The notes beneath the pieces were generated by a model. That model did no database searches and was not told where the DNA came from. It saw nothing but the letters and a program-made list of their open reading frames with translations. The translations under genes were made by a program, and so were the position numbers. Positions 38,971-49,100 of a stretch of 50,722 bases of DNA are shown here, piece by piece. This DNA comes from Phycisphaerae bacterium (GTDB taxonomy: Bacteria > Planctomycetota > Phycisphaerae > UBA1845): contig JAJDEA010000018.1 of assembly GCA_029260035.1 (NCBI GenBank), positions 1 through 50,722 on the forward strand. Direction: 5' to 3'. The number at the start of each line of letters is the position of its first letter. Position 1 is the stretch's first letter.

Positions 38971-39996
38971 TTAGTTGTCCGAGTCGATCTCGGTATTCGC
39001 ATCCAGAATAACTTCTTCATCAACATTGATACGAATCTGCCCGTCACCATCTACGCCGTCCGTTCCGACACTCACTTTGATCATTCGTTCACCACCCTCG
39101 CTGGCTCCGATTCGGATTATGTGATTGCCATCGTCGTCGACAAGACCTTCGCGAACTTCCATCTTCTCGAGCATCGCAGCAATTTCCGGATCCAGGTCCG
39201 CGTCGTCGACGATCTCGCCGTTGATGCGAATCACTTGTTCGCCATTTTCGTCCTTGGTAATCATGACGGTTTTTTTCTCGCCATCGCCCAAGGCCTTCAT
39301 CGCACAGTCGCCACCGCCGATTTTGATCATTTTGACGGCGTGAGCACCTTCACCATCGATACCGGCGTCCGCAAGTATTTTCTGGACGTCAATGTCTTCC
39401 AGTTCGCCGTCCGCCAGATGGATTTTGCGCATCACCTTGAGCGTCTCCAGGCCCTCTCCCTCGGCGTCGGCTGTCACTTTGATGAGCTTCATTTTTCCGC
39501 CACAATCGCCTGACTTCAATAAGCCGGACAAATCACCGTCCACCGCCTCATCACCAACGAAAACAGCCGTTGCTTTTCCGTCGATCGCAATATCGCCAGC
39601 CAAGCCGTCAACCCAGGCATGATTGCCGTCAGCAAGATCAATATGCTGAACCTGAATGGTTGTTTCGCCGCCGTCCTTGTCATCAACCGTCCAGACCATC
39701 GGCTCACCCTCCGGCACCTCAAACTCGGAAACTTCACCGTTGATGTCGATCATCACCATGAATTTTTTCCGGAGCGTTTCAGCAGCACCGGTGGCTGCGA
39801 AACCAACACCGCCTACCAGCACGACCGCCAACGCAACGATCAAAGTACGATACCGGGCTATTCCGCCTTGACTTTTCGTGGATCTGAATTCCTGCATGAG
39901 TCTCTCCTCTAGTTGTGGGTCTGCACTCCGATGAGTCCATTCCCGAGATTTCAGCATATCAAAAACGTCTTCAATACCTTCATTATGATGGCGCAC
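38971..39996 (-). CDS. Membrane-anchored acidic protein, putative partner (anti-sigma-like) of the ECF sigma factor
   Basis: 341 aa from a GTG at 39996 with a GGAGG site seven bases upstream, overlapping the end of the sigma-factor gene by 14 bases. Residues 1-47 are cytoplasmic (helical, EERLMQEFRS). One transmembrane helix (~49-70, TLIVALAVVLVGGVGFAATGAA) is followed by ~270 exported residues that are strikingly acidic, with repeated short strands (D/E-G-E, IRINGEIVDD, MIKVSVGTDGVDG). There is no HxxxCxxC zinc anti-sigma motif. The position and topology (short cytoplasmic segment, single helix, exported sensor) are those of ECF anti-sigma factors, so that role is inferred, not shown by homology. 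Confidence 0.65.
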   Translation of the reverse strand: MRHHNEGIEDVFDMLKSREWTHRSADPQLEERLMQEFRSTKSQGGIARYRTLIVALAVVLVGGVGFAATGAAETLRKKFMVMIDINGEVSEFEVPEGEPMVWTVDDKDGGETTIQVQHIDLADGNHAWVDGLAGDIAIDGKATAVFVGDEAVDGDLSGLLKSGDCGGKMKLIKVTADAEGEGLETLKVMRKIHLADGELEDIDVQKILADAGIDGEGAHAVKMIKIGGGDCAMKALGDGEKKTVMITKDENGEQVIRINGEIVDDADLDPEIAAMLEKMEVREGLVDDDGNHIIRIGASEGGERMIKVSVGTDGVDGDGQIRINVDEEVILDANTEIDSDN

Positions 39997-40585
39997 GGCT
40001 AGACCTCCGCCTGTTTAGTCTTTCGCGAAGCGCCTCGCGCGCTCGCGACAATCGGGACTTCACTGTTCCCAGTCGACAGCCAAGAACAGTCGCAACGTCC
40101 TCCAGGGACATCTCTTCCAAATAGTGAAGCGAAAGAACAGCCTGGTGCTTCGGCGAAAGCGACAACATCGCGTGTTGAGCCGATTTCGCCTTAGAACTGA
40201 TCTTTGCTTCGGCACAAGACCGCTTGGTTACGGGGGCTTCAATTTCGTCGTCAAGCGAAACGGTTCCCCAGCGACGTCGCTGCTTCTTGGCCCATCGATT
40301 GACCGTATTCGTGGCAATCCGAAAAAGCCAAGCTCGAATGGGAACTCCTCGATGACGAAATCGATGGAGCGACCGCAGCGCGGTCAAAAACACTTCTGCG
40401 ACAAGATCATCTGCGGCATGCTCGTTGCCAACACGCCGAAAGACATAGCCAGCGATCGCCCGATAATGCTGGCGATACAATAAGGCGAACGCCCCGCTGT
40501 CATGCTTGGCTCTCTCAACCAAGTCTCGTTCGGTGTCAGGACACCACAAATCAACGCCACTTGCTGCTATCGATAATTCTGTCAC
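39983..40585 (-). CDS. ECF RNA polymerase sigma factor
   Basis: 200 aa from the GTG at 40585 (VTELSIAAS), with AAGG upstream; the frame is open further to a TTG at 40681 without conserved residues. Region 2 is clear: AFALLYRQHYRAIAGYVFRRVGNEHAADDLVAEVFLTAL, then IRAWLFRIATNTVNRWAKKQRR. Region 4 follows: LSPKHQAVLSLHYLEEMSLEDVATVLGCRLGTVKSRLSRAREALRERL, including the helix-turn-helix. It directs RNA polymerase to a stress or envelope regulon. The downstream overlapping membrane protein is its likely regulator, and the pair shares a terminator at 38904-38949. Confidence 0.92.
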   Translation of the reverse strand: MTELSIAASGVDLWCPDTERDLVERAKHDSGAFALLYRQHYRAIAGYVFRRVGNEHAADDLVAEVFLTALRSLHRFRHRGVPIRAWLFRIATNTVNRWAKKQRRRWGTVSLDDEIEAPVTKRSCAEAKISSKAKSAQHAMLSLSPKHQAVLSLHYLEEMSLEDVATVLGCRLGTVKSRLSRAREALRERLNRRRSSRAPS

Positions 40586-40621
40586 GTCGTCACACCTTGG
40601 CCAAGCCCCAAACGTCACACC

Positions 40622-40653
40622 TAGTACAAGGCTACAGACGTGCGAAAGGTTCC
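40622..40653 (-). promoter_or_regulatory. Candidate ECF-type autoregulatory promoter
   Basis: On the minus strand GGAACC (40653-40648), similar to the GGAAC -35 box used by many ECF sigma factors, is followed after about 18 bases by TTGTACTA, ending 37 bases before the GTG start of the sigma gene. Position fits positive autoregulation. The spacing and the -10 element are not diagnostic. Confidence 0.3.
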
Positions 40654-40921
40654 ATTTGCGTTCAAGAAATATCTGAATCAATCTCTATTTCTTTGGTGCC
40701 CGTGAAAATGTTTATTCTTGTGTATACCGATGATTTGCAGCTACGTCTGGCCGCTCGTTGCGATACGATATATAGGAGTAGGATATCCACAGTAGATTTT
40801 GAATCGCAAAAAGAATTTGCACGCTCGGCGATGCACTAAAGGCTCACGGGGGCCAACCGCAGCACCCAAGAGTCGAAAGCAAACAAGGAACAGCACCTAC
40901 TCGTGCTGACCTATTGTCACG

Positions 40922-41740
40922 ATGAACAAACAGATCGCTATTCCGTTAACCATTTTGTTGTGCATGGGCCAAACTCCATGGAACGCCGCTGGTTCAACAC
41001 CGATGGGCGGCCTGGATGTGCCCGTTGCGGGCCGATCATGCGATGAACCCATCGTGGATGAAGAATTCTCCATTCGCATTGATAGCAAAACCGCAGCCGA
41101 AGTGGAACGACTCATAAAGGAACTCGGCTCGCACCATTTTCCCGTTCGCGAGGAATCGACCGCCGAGCTACTCCAAATCGGAGCCTCTGCATTTCGCCAA
41201 TTGCGAAATGCCTATTTGCATACTGACGATTTGGAAGTTCGGCTGCGGATCGAGCAAATCGTCCGAACCAGTTACATTGATTACCATGTGTACGGTCGGT
41301 ACGCCTTCCTGGGAGTCAGGCATCGTAACGAAATCGCAACGCACAACGATCATCCACGCATCCGGGACGGGCACATGGGAATCGTCATCGATCGAGTCGA
41401 GAATGGGACCGCTGCAGAGCAGGCACGACTACAACGCGACGATGTCATCGTAGATGTAGCGGATAAGCCTTTCAGGTATGGAAGCGACCCGGGGGAGGTT
41501 TTTGGGCAAACCATCCGAAAGCACAAGCCCGGCGAGCGGGTCATGCTAACCGTTTTACGATCCGGCAACGTAATGCAAATTCACGTCACACTCGGACGCT
41601 GCCCGAAGCGGTACGTCGAAGAAAGTGGATCGATGGAAGCGGTAACTCGGGTTCTTGACAGCACCTGGACTCGATTCGGCTCCTGGTGGATGCGTAACTT
41701 CCACGACACTTCAGAAGAAAAAGAGATGGGCCGAAGTTGA
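40922..41740 (+). CDS. Exported PDZ-domain protein with HEAT-like N-terminal segment
   Basis: 272 aa. A signal peptide (~1-24) is followed by a helical region (~50-115: AEVERLIKELGSHHFPVREESTAELL...LEVRLRIEQIV) resembling the degenerate HEAT-like repeat common in planctomycete secreted proteins. A PDZ domain spans ~125-225 and contains FLGVRHR...GHMGIVIDRVENGTAAEQARLQRDDVIVDV and the GERVMLTVLRSG strand. No protease domain is attached, so it probably binds protein C-termini or acts as an adaptor. It is divergent from the sigma-factor operon, 337 bases from that gene's start. Confidence 0.78.
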   Translation: MNKQIAIPLTILLCMGQTPWNAAGSTPMGGLDVPVAGRSCDEPIVDEEFSIRIDSKTAAEVERLIKELGSHHFPVREESTAELLQIGASAFRQLRNAYLHTDDLEVRLRIEQIVRTSYIDYHVYGRYAFLGVRHRNEIATHNDHPRIRDGHMGIVIDRVENGTAAEQARLQRDDVIVDVADKPFRYGSDPGEVFGQTIRKHKPGERVMLTVLRSGNVMQIHVTLGRCPKRYVEESGSMEAVTRVLDSTWTRFGSWWMRNFHDTSEEKEMGRS

Positions 41741-41769
41741 CCAACTAAAATGGCAGACCTTGCTCTTGG

Positions 41770-42645
41770 CTACGGGGTCGTCGAGACAGACTGGATTGTT
41801 TTAGAAAAGGTCGTGAGCGCGTCACCGTCTGTCGGATTAAATCGCCCTTTCGGCTGAATGACCGTGACACTTCCACCTGTCGGATCAAAAGAAAAATACC
41901 AACGATCCCCCCACACAGCCATCACATCGTTGCCGATTATCACATCCGGAAGTGACTCGTTCCGATGAAGGGCAACCAGCGCCGTAACGCCGCCAAGGCG
42001 CTCGTGAAAAAGTGTCACACGACGTCTGTCTGACACCAAAGCTGACGGTTCGCCAAACAGATCGCGTCGAATTACCGTCTGTGTCGCGCCGGTGTCAAAC
42101 AAAGCAGCCACATTCTTGGAACCGTCTTCCGTTGATAGATTGATGTCGATGAACGAGCTTTCAAAGCCTCGCAGACGCGGAGGCGGCGATCCGAACTGCA
42201 CCGTTATCCCTTCTTCCGGCACATCAAAGAAAAAACCCGCAGAAACGGAAAGATAGTCTAAACCGAGGACCAACCCCGTCTTCCGAAAGAACTCAAAGCC
42301 AATGCCATTGCACTCGCACGCGGAAACACCGACGATCGCGGCATCCGCGAACGACTGGATTCCACCCACCAGATAATTAAAACCTTCTGTCACTTCAACG
42401 GTTTCCGCTCCGGCGAACGCAAGAACCTCAATCGCATCGACGATTTCAAGGCCGAAGTCTTCGCGAAGCATGACCTCGAACCCGCCCCCCGTATCAATAA
42501 TCGCGGAGCCAACTTCGATCCCATCTACCTGCAACGGAGTGGTAAACAAGACCTGCTGTGCGGGCAGAAACGTATTCCCACAGCCCGCAGCCAACAATCC
42601 AATGACTGTCAGGAAAACTCGCCTTCGATTTCGCACAGGTTTCAC
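41770..42645 (-). CDS. Two-lobed retropepsin-like aspartic protease, predicted lipoprotein
   Basis: 291 aa from a GTG at 42645 preceded by GAGAG; the frame upstream (to 42708) is unconserved. The N-terminus is a lipoprotein signal (RRRVFLTVIGLLAAGC, lipid-anchored Cys22). Two aspartic-protease motifs are visible: D51-T-G in AIIDTGGGFEVML and D184-T-G in ALFDTGATQTVI. Each is followed by the hydrophobic-Gly motif that completes a retropepsin lobe (VLGLDYL near 127-132; IIGNDVM near 236-242). One chain thus holds two complete lobes ~133 residues apart, like a pepsin, whereas typical bacterial members have one. The first active-site motif is DTGGG rather than DTGAS/T. Expected location: outer-membrane or periplasmic face. 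Confidence 0.7.
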   Translation of the reverse strand: MKPVRNRRRVFLTVIGLLAAGCGNTFLPAQQVLFTTPLQVDGIEVGSAIIDTGGGFEVMLREDFGLEIVDAIEVLAFAGAETVEVTEGFNYLVGGIQSFADAAIVGVSACECNGIGFEFFRKTGLVLGLDYLSVSAGFFFDVPEEGITVQFGSPPPRLRGFESSFIDINLSTEDGSKNVAALFDTGATQTVIRRDLFGEPSALVSDRRRVTLFHERLGGVTALVALHRNESLPDVIIGNDVMAVWGDRWYFSFDPTGGSVTVIQPKGRFNPTDGDALTTFSKTIQSVSTTP

Positions 42646-42967
42646 GGAATTCTCTCGCGTTTCAGCTTTGCCACCGTCTTCAAAAAGTACGCTCAAACCA
42701 ATGTCCAAGCTAGCAACGAGCGCCTGTAGCCGAACTCATGTCGCCTCGAAAAGTGACGTTTTCCTTATCAGGCAAGCAAAATGGGAAACTAACCGCGCTG
42801 CCGCTCAATGGGTCTATCGGACAGGGAATTGCCGGGCTGAAAAGCCCATACTTGACCTATGTGCGTCGCACGCCACAATCGTCGATATTGGCGTGAAACT
42901 AACGCTGGGGCTGCATGTGCGACACTGATTGATCTGAGACGCAACTGGCATCCATATGGAGAATGGC
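42646..42967. other. Divergent intergenic region, no gene seen
   Basis: About 320 bases between the divergent retropepsin-like lipoprotein and FlgT-like genes. It must hold both promoters. No consensus promoter pair, repeat or convincing small gene was found. Confidence 0.35.
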
Positions 42968-44122
42968 ATGAAGAATCTGAAGACCTGCGTAATCACTTGG
43001 CTGTTGACGGCGTTCGCTGCGACAGGCGTTGCCTTTGCAATTCCTGACGCAGACGTCGTCGAAGTGAACGCGGAAGGCCAGGGGCTCACACAAGAGTCGG
43101 CTTGCCGTGATGCCTTGCGAAATGCGCTCGAGCTGGGCGGGAAAGCTGAACTCGCATCCTACAGTCAGGTCGAAAACTTCGAGCTTATTCGAGACACGAT
43201 ATTTGCCCGAGCGGACGGCATCGTGACTGATTATAAGGTCCTCGAAAAAGGCGACGCGGCAGGCGGCATAAAATTTTGCAGGATTCGAGCGCAGGTGAAA
43301 AAATCCGCCATCGCATCAACCTGGGGCGAAGTGCAAAACGTCCTCGATCAATTGGGTAGGCCCGGTGTAGCTGTCTACATACTCGAACGCATCGACGGTG
43401 TTGTTCAGGACAGCAGCATCCTTGAATCCCAAATTGAGCACAAATTACTTGACGCCGGCTTCGCGGTGTATGCAGGCGAGCAAATCAGAAATATCGCAAG
43501 GAAAGAGTCCGCCGACGCATCAGCCGAGGCCAATCTCGCAAAGGTCCGCGCCATCGCCAAAGACTTTGAAACTCAGATTTTCATCACGGGTACCGCTCAG
43601 GCCAACGCCGCCGGCAATAAAACGCTCTTCGGCGAACCCACGTCGATGTATAACGGCGATGGGATGATCAAGATGTATTACACGGATTCAGGTCAATTGC
43701 TCGCCAGCGAGGCTCTCGCGAATTGGCGAGGCGGTGCACGGGGCTACCACACGCACTCGCCGCAAGCGGGCAAGAAAGCACTTGAGAACGCGGGGAAAGA
43801 ACTGGTCAACCGATGCTATAACTCCGTCATGCGACAATGGGCAACGCGAATCAGCTCAGGCGGTGAGCTGACGCTCGAAGTCGAGGGCATGAAGATGGTC
43901 GAAGCGATCAAATTAAAGAAAAAGCTTCGCCAGATTCATCCGGACAAAATCGTTGCGGTGAATGGCCCGAGGGCTACCAAAGGCATCATGACGTTTCGTA
44001 TCAAGGCGAAAATGACGGCGGAAGAACTGGTCGAGTACCTTGTGGAAGATGACTGGGCTGCTATCATCGAGGTTGTTGATCTGAAGTTGAATCGCATTCA
44101 AGCTAAGAAAGTGGGCGGTTAG
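42968..44122 (+). CDS. Secreted protein with FlgT/LPP20-type N-terminal domain
   Basis: 384 aa from the ATG at 42968 ([13 protein letters not shown]), chosen over the ATG at 42956 because GGAGA lies seven bases upstream and the signal peptide starts there. After the signal (~1-24), [29 protein letters not shown] is the classic start of FlgT_N/LPP20-like domains, followed by [10 protein letters not shown]...CRIRAQV. A middle domain ([31 protein letters not shown]) resembles FlgT/curli-type assembly proteins, and the C-terminal part is basic. No flagellar genes are nearby, so it is probably a generic periplasmic envelope protein. It lies 58 bases upstream of ribH. Confidence 0.7.
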   Translation: MKNLKTCVITWLLTAFAATGVAFAIPDADVVEVNAEGQGLTQESACRDALRNALELGGKAELASYSQVENFELIRDTIFARADGIVTDYKVLEKGDAAGGIKFCRIRAQVKKSAIASTWGEVQNVLDQLGRPGVAVYILERIDGVVQDSSILESQIEHKLLDAGFAVYAGEQIRNIARKESADASAEANLAKVRAIAKDFETQIFITGTAQANAAGNKTLFGEPTSMYNGDGMIKMYYTDSGQLLASEALANWRGGARGYHTHSPQAGKKALENAGKELVNRCYNSVMRQWATRISSGGELTLEVEGMKMVEAIKLKKKLRQIHPDKIVAVNGPRATKGIMTFRIKAKMTAEELVEYLVEDDWAAIIEVVDLKLNRIQAKKVGG

Positions 44123-44180
44123 AGCTAGGCGCAGCGATTTCACTCTACGTCCAACACTACAAGAGAAAAGGCAACTTCGA

Positions 44181-44657
44181 ATGCCCCATGAAATAAGCGG
44201 ACAACTTCAAATCGACGGCGGGCGATTCGCGATTGTTGTCAGTCGATTCAACGAGTTCATTACGTCCAAACTGTTATCCGGCGCTATTGACACACTGCTT
44301 CGCCACGGCTGTGACGACGACCAAATCACATGCGTGCATGTACCTGGCGCGTTCGAGATTCCTTTCGTCGCGAAAAAGCTGGCAGAAGGTGGCACATATG
44401 ATGCGGTCATCTGTCTGGGGTGTGTCATCCGCGGGCAAACTCCGCACTTCGATTTCATCGCGAGTGAAACAGCCAAAGGAGTCGCACAGGTCGGTCTTTC
44501 GACCGGCGTACCGACAACCTTCGGCGTCATTACCTCGGACACGCTCGAGCAGGCGGTCGAGCGAGCTGGAGCCAAGGCAGGCAACAAAGGCGCAGAAGCA
44601 GCACTTAGCGCAATCGAACTTACCAATTTGATTCAGGAACTCCCTTCGTCGGCTTAG
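44181..44657 (+). CDS. ribH: 6,7-dimethyl-8-ribityllumazine synthase
   Basis: 158 aa, the penultimate enzyme of riboflavin synthesis. It condenses 5-amino-6-ribitylaminouracil with 3,4-dihydroxy-2-butanone 4-phosphate. Diagnostic blocks are present: [51 protein letters not shown] and [19 protein letters not shown], including the catalytic His of the TPHFDF segment. Normal length. It is followed 8 bases later by nusB, a gene pair conserved in many bacteria. Confidence 0.97.
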   Translation: MPHEISGQLQIDGGRFAIVVSRFNEFITSKLLSGAIDTLLRHGCDDDQITCVHVPGAFEIPFVAKKLAEGGTYDAVICLGCVIRGQTPHFDFIASETAKGVAQVGLSTGVPTTFGVITSDTLEQAVERAGAKAGNKGAEAALSAIELTNLIQELPSSA

Positions 44658-44665
44658 TCCCAACC

Positions 44666-45103
44666 ATGCACGAGGAACCCGACGAACAACTCGTAGGAAC
44701 AGATCGACGCAGGGCGCGTACGCTGGCTATGCAAGCGTTGTGTCAATGGGACGCGCAGCCTACAAGTAGCACAGATTTATTGCGCGAATTCCTCACGTCC
44801 AGTGAATGTTCGCCTCAAGTTCTTGAATACGCGTCACAGGTAGTCGAAGCCTATTGGCGTCAGAAAGATGGCATCGACAATCGCATACAGGCTGTTCTCG
44901 AACGATGGGACCTGCCCAGAATCGCGCCCGTTGAGCGGAATATTATGCGCGTTGCGATCGTAGAACTTCTCGACAATTTAGCTCCGCCCAAGGTTATATT
45001 GAATGAAGCCATCGAGTTAGCCAAAATGTTCGGAGGCGAAGAATCACCTGGTTTTATCAACGGCGTGTTGGATAAGATTCTTTCTTCTATAGGCAATGAC
45101 TGA
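44666..45103 (+). CDS. nusB: Transcription antitermination factor NusB
   Basis: 145 aa, all-helical RNA-binding factor that, with NusE, joins rRNA antitermination complexes at boxA. RRARTLAMQALCQWD near the N-terminus and LPRIAPVERNIMRVAIVEL...VILNEAIELAKMFGGEESPGFINGVLDKI at the C-terminus are standard NusB signatures. It overlaps the following ftsY frame by 8 bases if ftsY is read from 45096. Confidence 0.96.
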   Translation: MHEEPDEQLVGTDRRRARTLAMQALCQWDAQPTSSTDLLREFLTSSECSPQVLEYASQVVEAYWRQKDGIDNRIQAVLERWDLPRIAPVERNIMRVAIVELLDNLAPPKVILNEAIELAKMFGGEESPGFINGVLDKILSSIGND

Positions 45104-45119
45104 AGGAACCAAGTGCTCC

Positions 45120-46043
45120 ATGGGATTGTTTGATCGCTTCAAAAAAGGCCTGAGTCGAACTCGAGAAAGAATCGCTGGCGGTCTTCGTTCGGTAATTCGC
45201 CTCGGGCAGAAAATCGACCAGAGCAGTTTAACAAGACTCGAAGACGCCATGCTCGCCGCTGACTTCGGACCCGCGACTACTGAAAAGTTGATGGGTGTCG
45301 TCCGAACAGGCTGGAGTCGGGGCGAAATCGTCGAAGAGCAGGAAATCACGGACTACCTGGCGAACCACATCATCGACCTTTGGCCTGAATCGGATCGCCA
45401 AGTCCACTTTGCAGAAACAGGCCCAACTGTCGTCCTCGTGACAGGAATAAATGGTTCCGGCAAGACAACCAGCGTCGCTAAGCTCGCCAAGTATTTTGTC
45501 GATCAGGACAAGAAGGTCATTCTGGGAGCCTGTGACACATACCGGGCTGCAGCCGTCGAGCAGCTAACGGTGTGGTCGGATCGAATCGGTGTTCAAATTG
45601 TCAAGCACGCGCAAGGCGCTGACCCCGGCGCTGTCGCATACGACGCCTGTGAGGCAGCCGTTGCTCGTGATGCAGACGTGCTGCTTATCGACACAGCCGG
45701 GCGACTTCACACACAAGACCATCTCATGCGTGAGCTTGCGAAGATCCGCAAGGTTGTAGAAAAGAAAATCCCTGGCGCGCCACACGAAGTCCTGCTGGTA
45801 CTTGATGCAACCATCGGACAGAATGCCATTCTGCAGGCTGAGCAGTTTTCAGAGCATGTGGCTGTCACCGGCTTATTCCTCGCCAAATTGGATGGCAGCG
45901 CGAAAGGCGGAGTGATCGTTGGGATACGCGATCAGCTGGATGTTCCGGTCAAATTCGTAGGATTGGGCGAAACGCCTGCTGACGTAGAGCCTTTCGACCC
46001 GGCGCTGTTTGTAAAAGCGATGCTGGTCGAAAGCGACGCATAG
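45120..46043 (+). CDS. ftsY: Signal recognition particle receptor FtsY
   Basis: 307 aa from the ATG at 45120 (MGLFDRFKKGLSRTRERI), the typical FtsY beginning; an in-frame ATG at 45096 overlaps nusB and adds eight residues. SRP GTPase motifs in order: GINGSGKTT (P-loop), DTYRAAAVEQL, DTAGRLHTQDHLMREL, VLDATIGQNA and LAKLDGSAKGG. The N-terminal acidic A domain of E. coli FtsY is absent, leaving the short amphipathic helix as membrane-targeting element. It docks SRP-ribosome complexes at the membrane. Third gene of the ribH-nusB-ftsY series. Confidence 0.96.
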   Translation: MGLFDRFKKGLSRTRERIAGGLRSVIRLGQKIDQSSLTRLEDAMLAADFGPATTEKLMGVVRTGWSRGEIVEEQEITDYLANHIIDLWPESDRQVHFAETGPTVVLVTGINGSGKTTSVAKLAKYFVDQDKKVILGACDTYRAAAVEQLTVWSDRIGVQIVKHAQGADPGAVAYDACEAAVARDADVLLIDTAGRLHTQDHLMRELAKIRKVVEKKIPGAPHEVLLVLDATIGQNAILQAEQFSEHVAVTGLFLAKLDGSAKGGVIVGIRDQLDVPVKFVGLGETPADVEPFDPALFVKAMLVESDA

Positions 46044-46163
46044 AGCAAGCTGAACCATTCTACAACGTGCGGGTTGCTGCTGGCGTATCGTCCGCCTCGC
46101 AACACTATTCAATCGCTCCAAATCGTTGACCACAAGAGAGCAATTTGGTAACAGGTCGTTCCC

Positions 46164-49100
46164 ATGTCCGTACGATTCGTAATAGGTAGAGCGGGAACTG
46201 GCAAAACACACCATTGCCTGGAAGCCATACGCAATCAGCTCCGCCATAACCCAATCGACGGCCCAAAACTGATTTTTCTCGTGCCAGAACAGGCATCGCT
46301 TCAAATGGAGCGCGCCATCGTCGAGCCTGCTGACATCGGCGGCGCCCACCGAGCCGAAGTTCTTTCATTCCGCCGGCTTGCGTTTCGTATTCTCTCGACG
46401 ATCGGCGCAGAACAAAGACAAGCCTTGACCGAACCTGCTCGCGCGATGGTGCTGCGGTATTTGTTGCGAAATCTTTCCGGAAAACTCAACTACTACAAAC
46501 GTGTCGAACGGCTGGGCGGATTCACCGAACGGCTCGCTGCAACCATTGCCGAACTCATCCAGGAAAATGTCCACCCGAGCGACATCACGGTATCGCTGGA
46601 TGACGAACTCAACGAATTGGACCCAACGTATTGCGCCAAGATGCACGACGTCGCCACGCTATATGAAGCATATCTCGCTTATCTCGGAGACGAAAAGCTC
46701 GACCCTTCACAGTACCTCGAGGTAGCCAGGGGTCGGCTGCGGGAGTGCGATTGGCTTGCCGGGGCGGAAGTATGGCTCGATGGTTTTGCCTCTCTCAGCC
46801 AGCAGGAAGAATTGACACTCATGGAACTCACTCGTTTGGCTCATCACGTCGAGTTCACGATGCTGGTCGATCCACAGTTGTCCGTAACTCTGGGAAACGA
46901 ATCGCAATATGGTGCAACAAGCGGGCTGTTTAGCAAAACGCAGGAAACGTATGCACGACTAGTGCGATCATTTGAAAAGGCGGGTACTAAAGTTGAAGAG
47001 CGGATTGCGTTACGACCGAAGACTGTACCTCGATTCGCGCACCATGACACACTCGCGCAATTGGAGAAACACCTCTTCGTTCCCCGCAAGCAAACCGTCC
47101 AAAATGAAAATAGACCACAGACGGACCTGCAATGTGTCGAGCTTCCGTCGCAGCGCCACGAAGTGGATTTCGCCGTTGCGAAAATCTGCGACTGGGTGCG
47201 GGCAAGTCAAAACCCTCTTCGATATCGCGACATCGCTATCATTGCTCGCGACCTGGACAGCTACCACGACCTCTTTCGCGAGGCGCTCAGTGCAGCCAAC
47301 ATTCCACATTTCGTCGATAGCCGACGGTCAATTGCACATCACCCTCTCGTCGAGCTACTGCGGTCTGGAATTGCCCTTGCCGCAGAAGATGTTCCACTGG
47401 ATGCGACGCGGCGCCTATTAAAGACAGGCATACTTCCCATCGACGATAACGACGCAGATGAACTTGAAAATACACTGATCGCCCGAGGCGTCCACGGTGT
47501 ATCTGCTTGGCACGCCGAATGGAAAGCGGCGAAACCTGCCTCGTGGGACGGAGGTGGGGAGGAAGATCAAGCAACTCTTTCAGAAGAAACGTCCCAACAA
47601 AACGACTTGCGGCGGCAGTTCATCAAGGCGACAAGCTGTTGGTTCGACGAAGTGGTCAATCCGGTCAAACGTACCGGACAGGAATGGGTGCGATTCATCG
47701 AAGGCTGGTTCATGGAAATGAATGTCGGCACCACGCTGGCACAATGGGCCAACCTGGCTGAGGCAGACGGGCTGACAGATGTTCAAGTGGAACACGAGCA
47801 GTGCTGGCGTGACGTCTTGAGTTTTCTCGAAGATTTGGCTTTTGCATTCGCCGATACGACTCTGAACATTGAAGAACTCGCCGGCATCATGGACCACGGC
47901 TTGAGCAGCCTGACCCTTGCACTCGCCCCACCCATGCTCGATCAGGTTCTTGTCGGCTCCGTAGAGCGAAGCCGTCATCCTGACATCAAGGCCGCGGTGA
48001 TCGTCGGGTTCAATGATGGCTCTTTCCCAAAAAAATTGACTGAGGATACGATTCTTAATGACGACGATCGCAGAATTCTGAGGGATGCCGGGCTAACCGT
48101 AGCCTCCCCCACGTCCGACCGGCTTGTGGATGAGGGACTCCTGGCGTACATCGCCCTCACTCGCGCCAGCAAAAAAACCGTTATCACTTACGCCGCCACA
48201 GGCAACGACGGGAAACAGCTCCGACCATCGTCATTGCTCGACGAAGTGCTCAACGCCTGCCCGGGGCTTCAGGTTCAGAAAGTCGGCGATCCCGCAAGCC
48301 ATAGGCTTTCATGGGATATTGTCACAACAAATCGACTTGCGCAAAGGCTTGTCACGGAATTCCACCTTCGACGCACAAAGGACACAGACGAAAACACCTC
48401 TCGACGGCGTTGGAACGAACTCTATGAAAGCCAGCGTTCGCAACTAAGTCAAGACAGTGCGTTCCGCCGATCATCGGAAGCGTCATTAAATCGGCATTCA
48501 CTGAGGCTATCGCCGTCGAACGTACAAGAACTTCATGGCAATTCGCTCCGCACCAGCGTCTCGCAACTGGAAGCCTACGCGACGTGCCCTTTTCGCCACT
48601 TCGCCAAGCGCAGCTTGCGAATTCAAGAACGCAGCGAAGCAAAGTTGGCAGCCGTAGACATCGGCGGGATCCACCACGCAGTCCTGCAGGTTTTTCTCGA
48701 CAACTTGTGTGAGCAGCAGCAAATTTTCAGCCAACTTTCGGAGGACCAACTCGAATCGGAACTTCAAAGAGCTTGCGACAAAGTAGCTACACGTCTTCCA
48801 ACATCTGCTGAAATATTCGCCCCGCGAGATCGATACCTACTCCGCCGATCGGCTATGCAGCTAGGACGAGTTCTTCGGGCGCAGCGAGCCAGTTCGCAAG
48901 GCGGTTCCACCAACCCAAAGGCGGCGGAACTACCGTTCGGGTTCGACAAACCCAAATCCTTACCCGCGCTAGAAATCGTCACGCCCGCAGGCAGGCGCGT
49001 AACCCTGCGAGGCTACATCGATCGGATTGACGTCGCCGAACACACTGATGAATTGTTAGGTGTGGTCATTGATTACAAGCGAAAAAGGAACAAATCGCTC

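Noticed and set aside
38635..39513. 292-codon plus-strand frame opposite the acidic membrane-anchored gene
   Set aside because: It is antisense to a gene with ribosome site, operon overlap and terminator; the frame is open because the acidic codons of the real gene read without stops on the other strand.
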